A stretch of 39,546 nt of DNA, taken from Alistipes sp. (GTDB taxonomy: Bacteria > Bacteroidota > Bacteroidia > Bacteroidales > Rikenellaceae). Below are positions 39,448 through 39,546 of the stretch, in pieces. A program made the translations under genes and the position numbers. Under the pieces are notes generated by a model. That model did not search any database and had not been told where the DNA came from. It was given only the letters and a program-made list of their open reading frames with translations. The stretch is taken from positions 1 through 39,546 of the forward strand of contig JAGBTO010000033.1 in assembly GCA_017631285.1 (NCBI GenBank). Reading direction: 5' to 3'. Each line of letters begins with the position of its first letter. Positions within the stretch are counted from its first letter, which is position 1.

Positions 39448-39546
39448 ATGGCTATGCAGAAATTAACTAACAAAGAGGAGGAGTTGATGCAGTTTTTCTG
39501 GCAGTATGGAGCGATGTTCGTGAAGGATGTTGTGTTGCTTTACGAC
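39448..39546 (+). CDS. BlaI/MecI/CopY-family transcriptional regulator, 5' part only
   Basis: The first 33 codons of a gene cut by the window end. The translation begins MAMQKLTNKEEELMQFFW and continues QYGAMFVKDVVLLYD. This matches the N-terminal winged-helix of BlaI/MecI/CopY repressors (LT..EEE.M...W..G..FVKD). Such repressors usually bind palindromes at their own promoter and are released when a partner membrane peptidase (BlaR1/M56) triggers their cleavage; that partner would lie outside the window. Start could be the second ATG at 39454. Three phased operator units sit directly upstream. BlaI-type is well supported; the regulated function is unknown. Confidence 0.8.
   Translation, partial: MAMQKLTNKEEELMQFFWQYGAMFVKDVVLLYD

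Noticed and set aside
1-39546. CRISPR arrays, tRNA or rRNA genes, insertion sequences, prophage
   Set aside because: No regularly spaced repeats, tRNA-like T-arm signatures, transposase or phage genes were seen on either strand by eye; a tRNAscan/Infernal run would be needed to exclude small RNAs fully.

Overview
The window looks like a chromosomal, mostly core-genome stretch from a Bacteroidota bacterium, most likely order Bacteroidales. Genes tend to lack Shine-Dalgarno sequences, promoters carry the Bacteroidota -7 element TAnnTTTG, and lineage-typical proteins are present: a GLPGLI-like protein, an HU-CCDC81-type membrane protein, DUF1080 proteins, a BlaI-type regulator and LptE next to SecG. 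The DNA is moderately AT-rich. Family and genus cannot be fixed from the sequence alone. I see no rRNA, tRNA, CRISPR array, prophage or insertion sequence.

Layout. (1) 1-1058: a leader with competing inverted repeats, a small lipoprotein gene, a terminator and the gyrA promoter. (2) 1059-5088: gyrA and an exported TPR protein, closed by a strong terminator. (3) 5152-14088: a plus-strand run of dapB, lepB, a YigZ-family gene, uvrA, an M16 peptidase, an O-methyltransferase, a lipocalin-like lipoprotein and a secreted metallophosphoesterase. (4) 14109-24327, minus strand: a znuA/znuC-like metal-uptake pair without a permease; a GLPGLI-like gene with a tandem DUF1080 lipoprotein; the tight valS-rnhA-yjbR-MBL-SDR run; and an NhaD-like antiporter. 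(5) 24515-35334, plus strand: lon, kdsA, kdsD, a second tandem DUF1080 gene, a two-helix membrane protein, an ApbE-like gene, a Gfo/Idh/MocA oxidoreductase, a UbiD-family decarboxylase and a helix-hairpin-helix protein, with very short gaps and no visible internal terminator. (6) 35442-39254: rpsU with its terminator, then an envelope operon (HU-like membrane protein, sigma-54 activator, lptE, small TPR protein, secG). (7) 39280-39546: a REP-like palindrome, a repeat-rich operator region and the first 33 codons of a BlaI/MecI-type repressor cut by the window end.

How the genes fit together. KdsA and KdsD make Kdo precursors for lipopolysaccharide and LptE inserts LPS into the outer membrane. 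LepB and SecG serve protein export. UvrA, GyrA and RNase HI maintain DNA. The least ordinary part is the pair of tandem DUF1080 (3-keto-disaccharide hydrolase/lyase-like) genes, one of which sits beside a Gfo/Idh/MocA dehydrogenase and an ApbE-like protein. This suggests oxidation of sugars at C3 followed by cleavage of the keto-glycoside. The two DUF1080 proteins carry what look like the same two domain types in opposite order. Other notable signals are a perfect palindrome over the znuA promoter, three 21-bp-phased operator units before the BlaI-type gene, and a perfect anti-SD match just inside rpsU. No clearly new defence or mobile system is visible.
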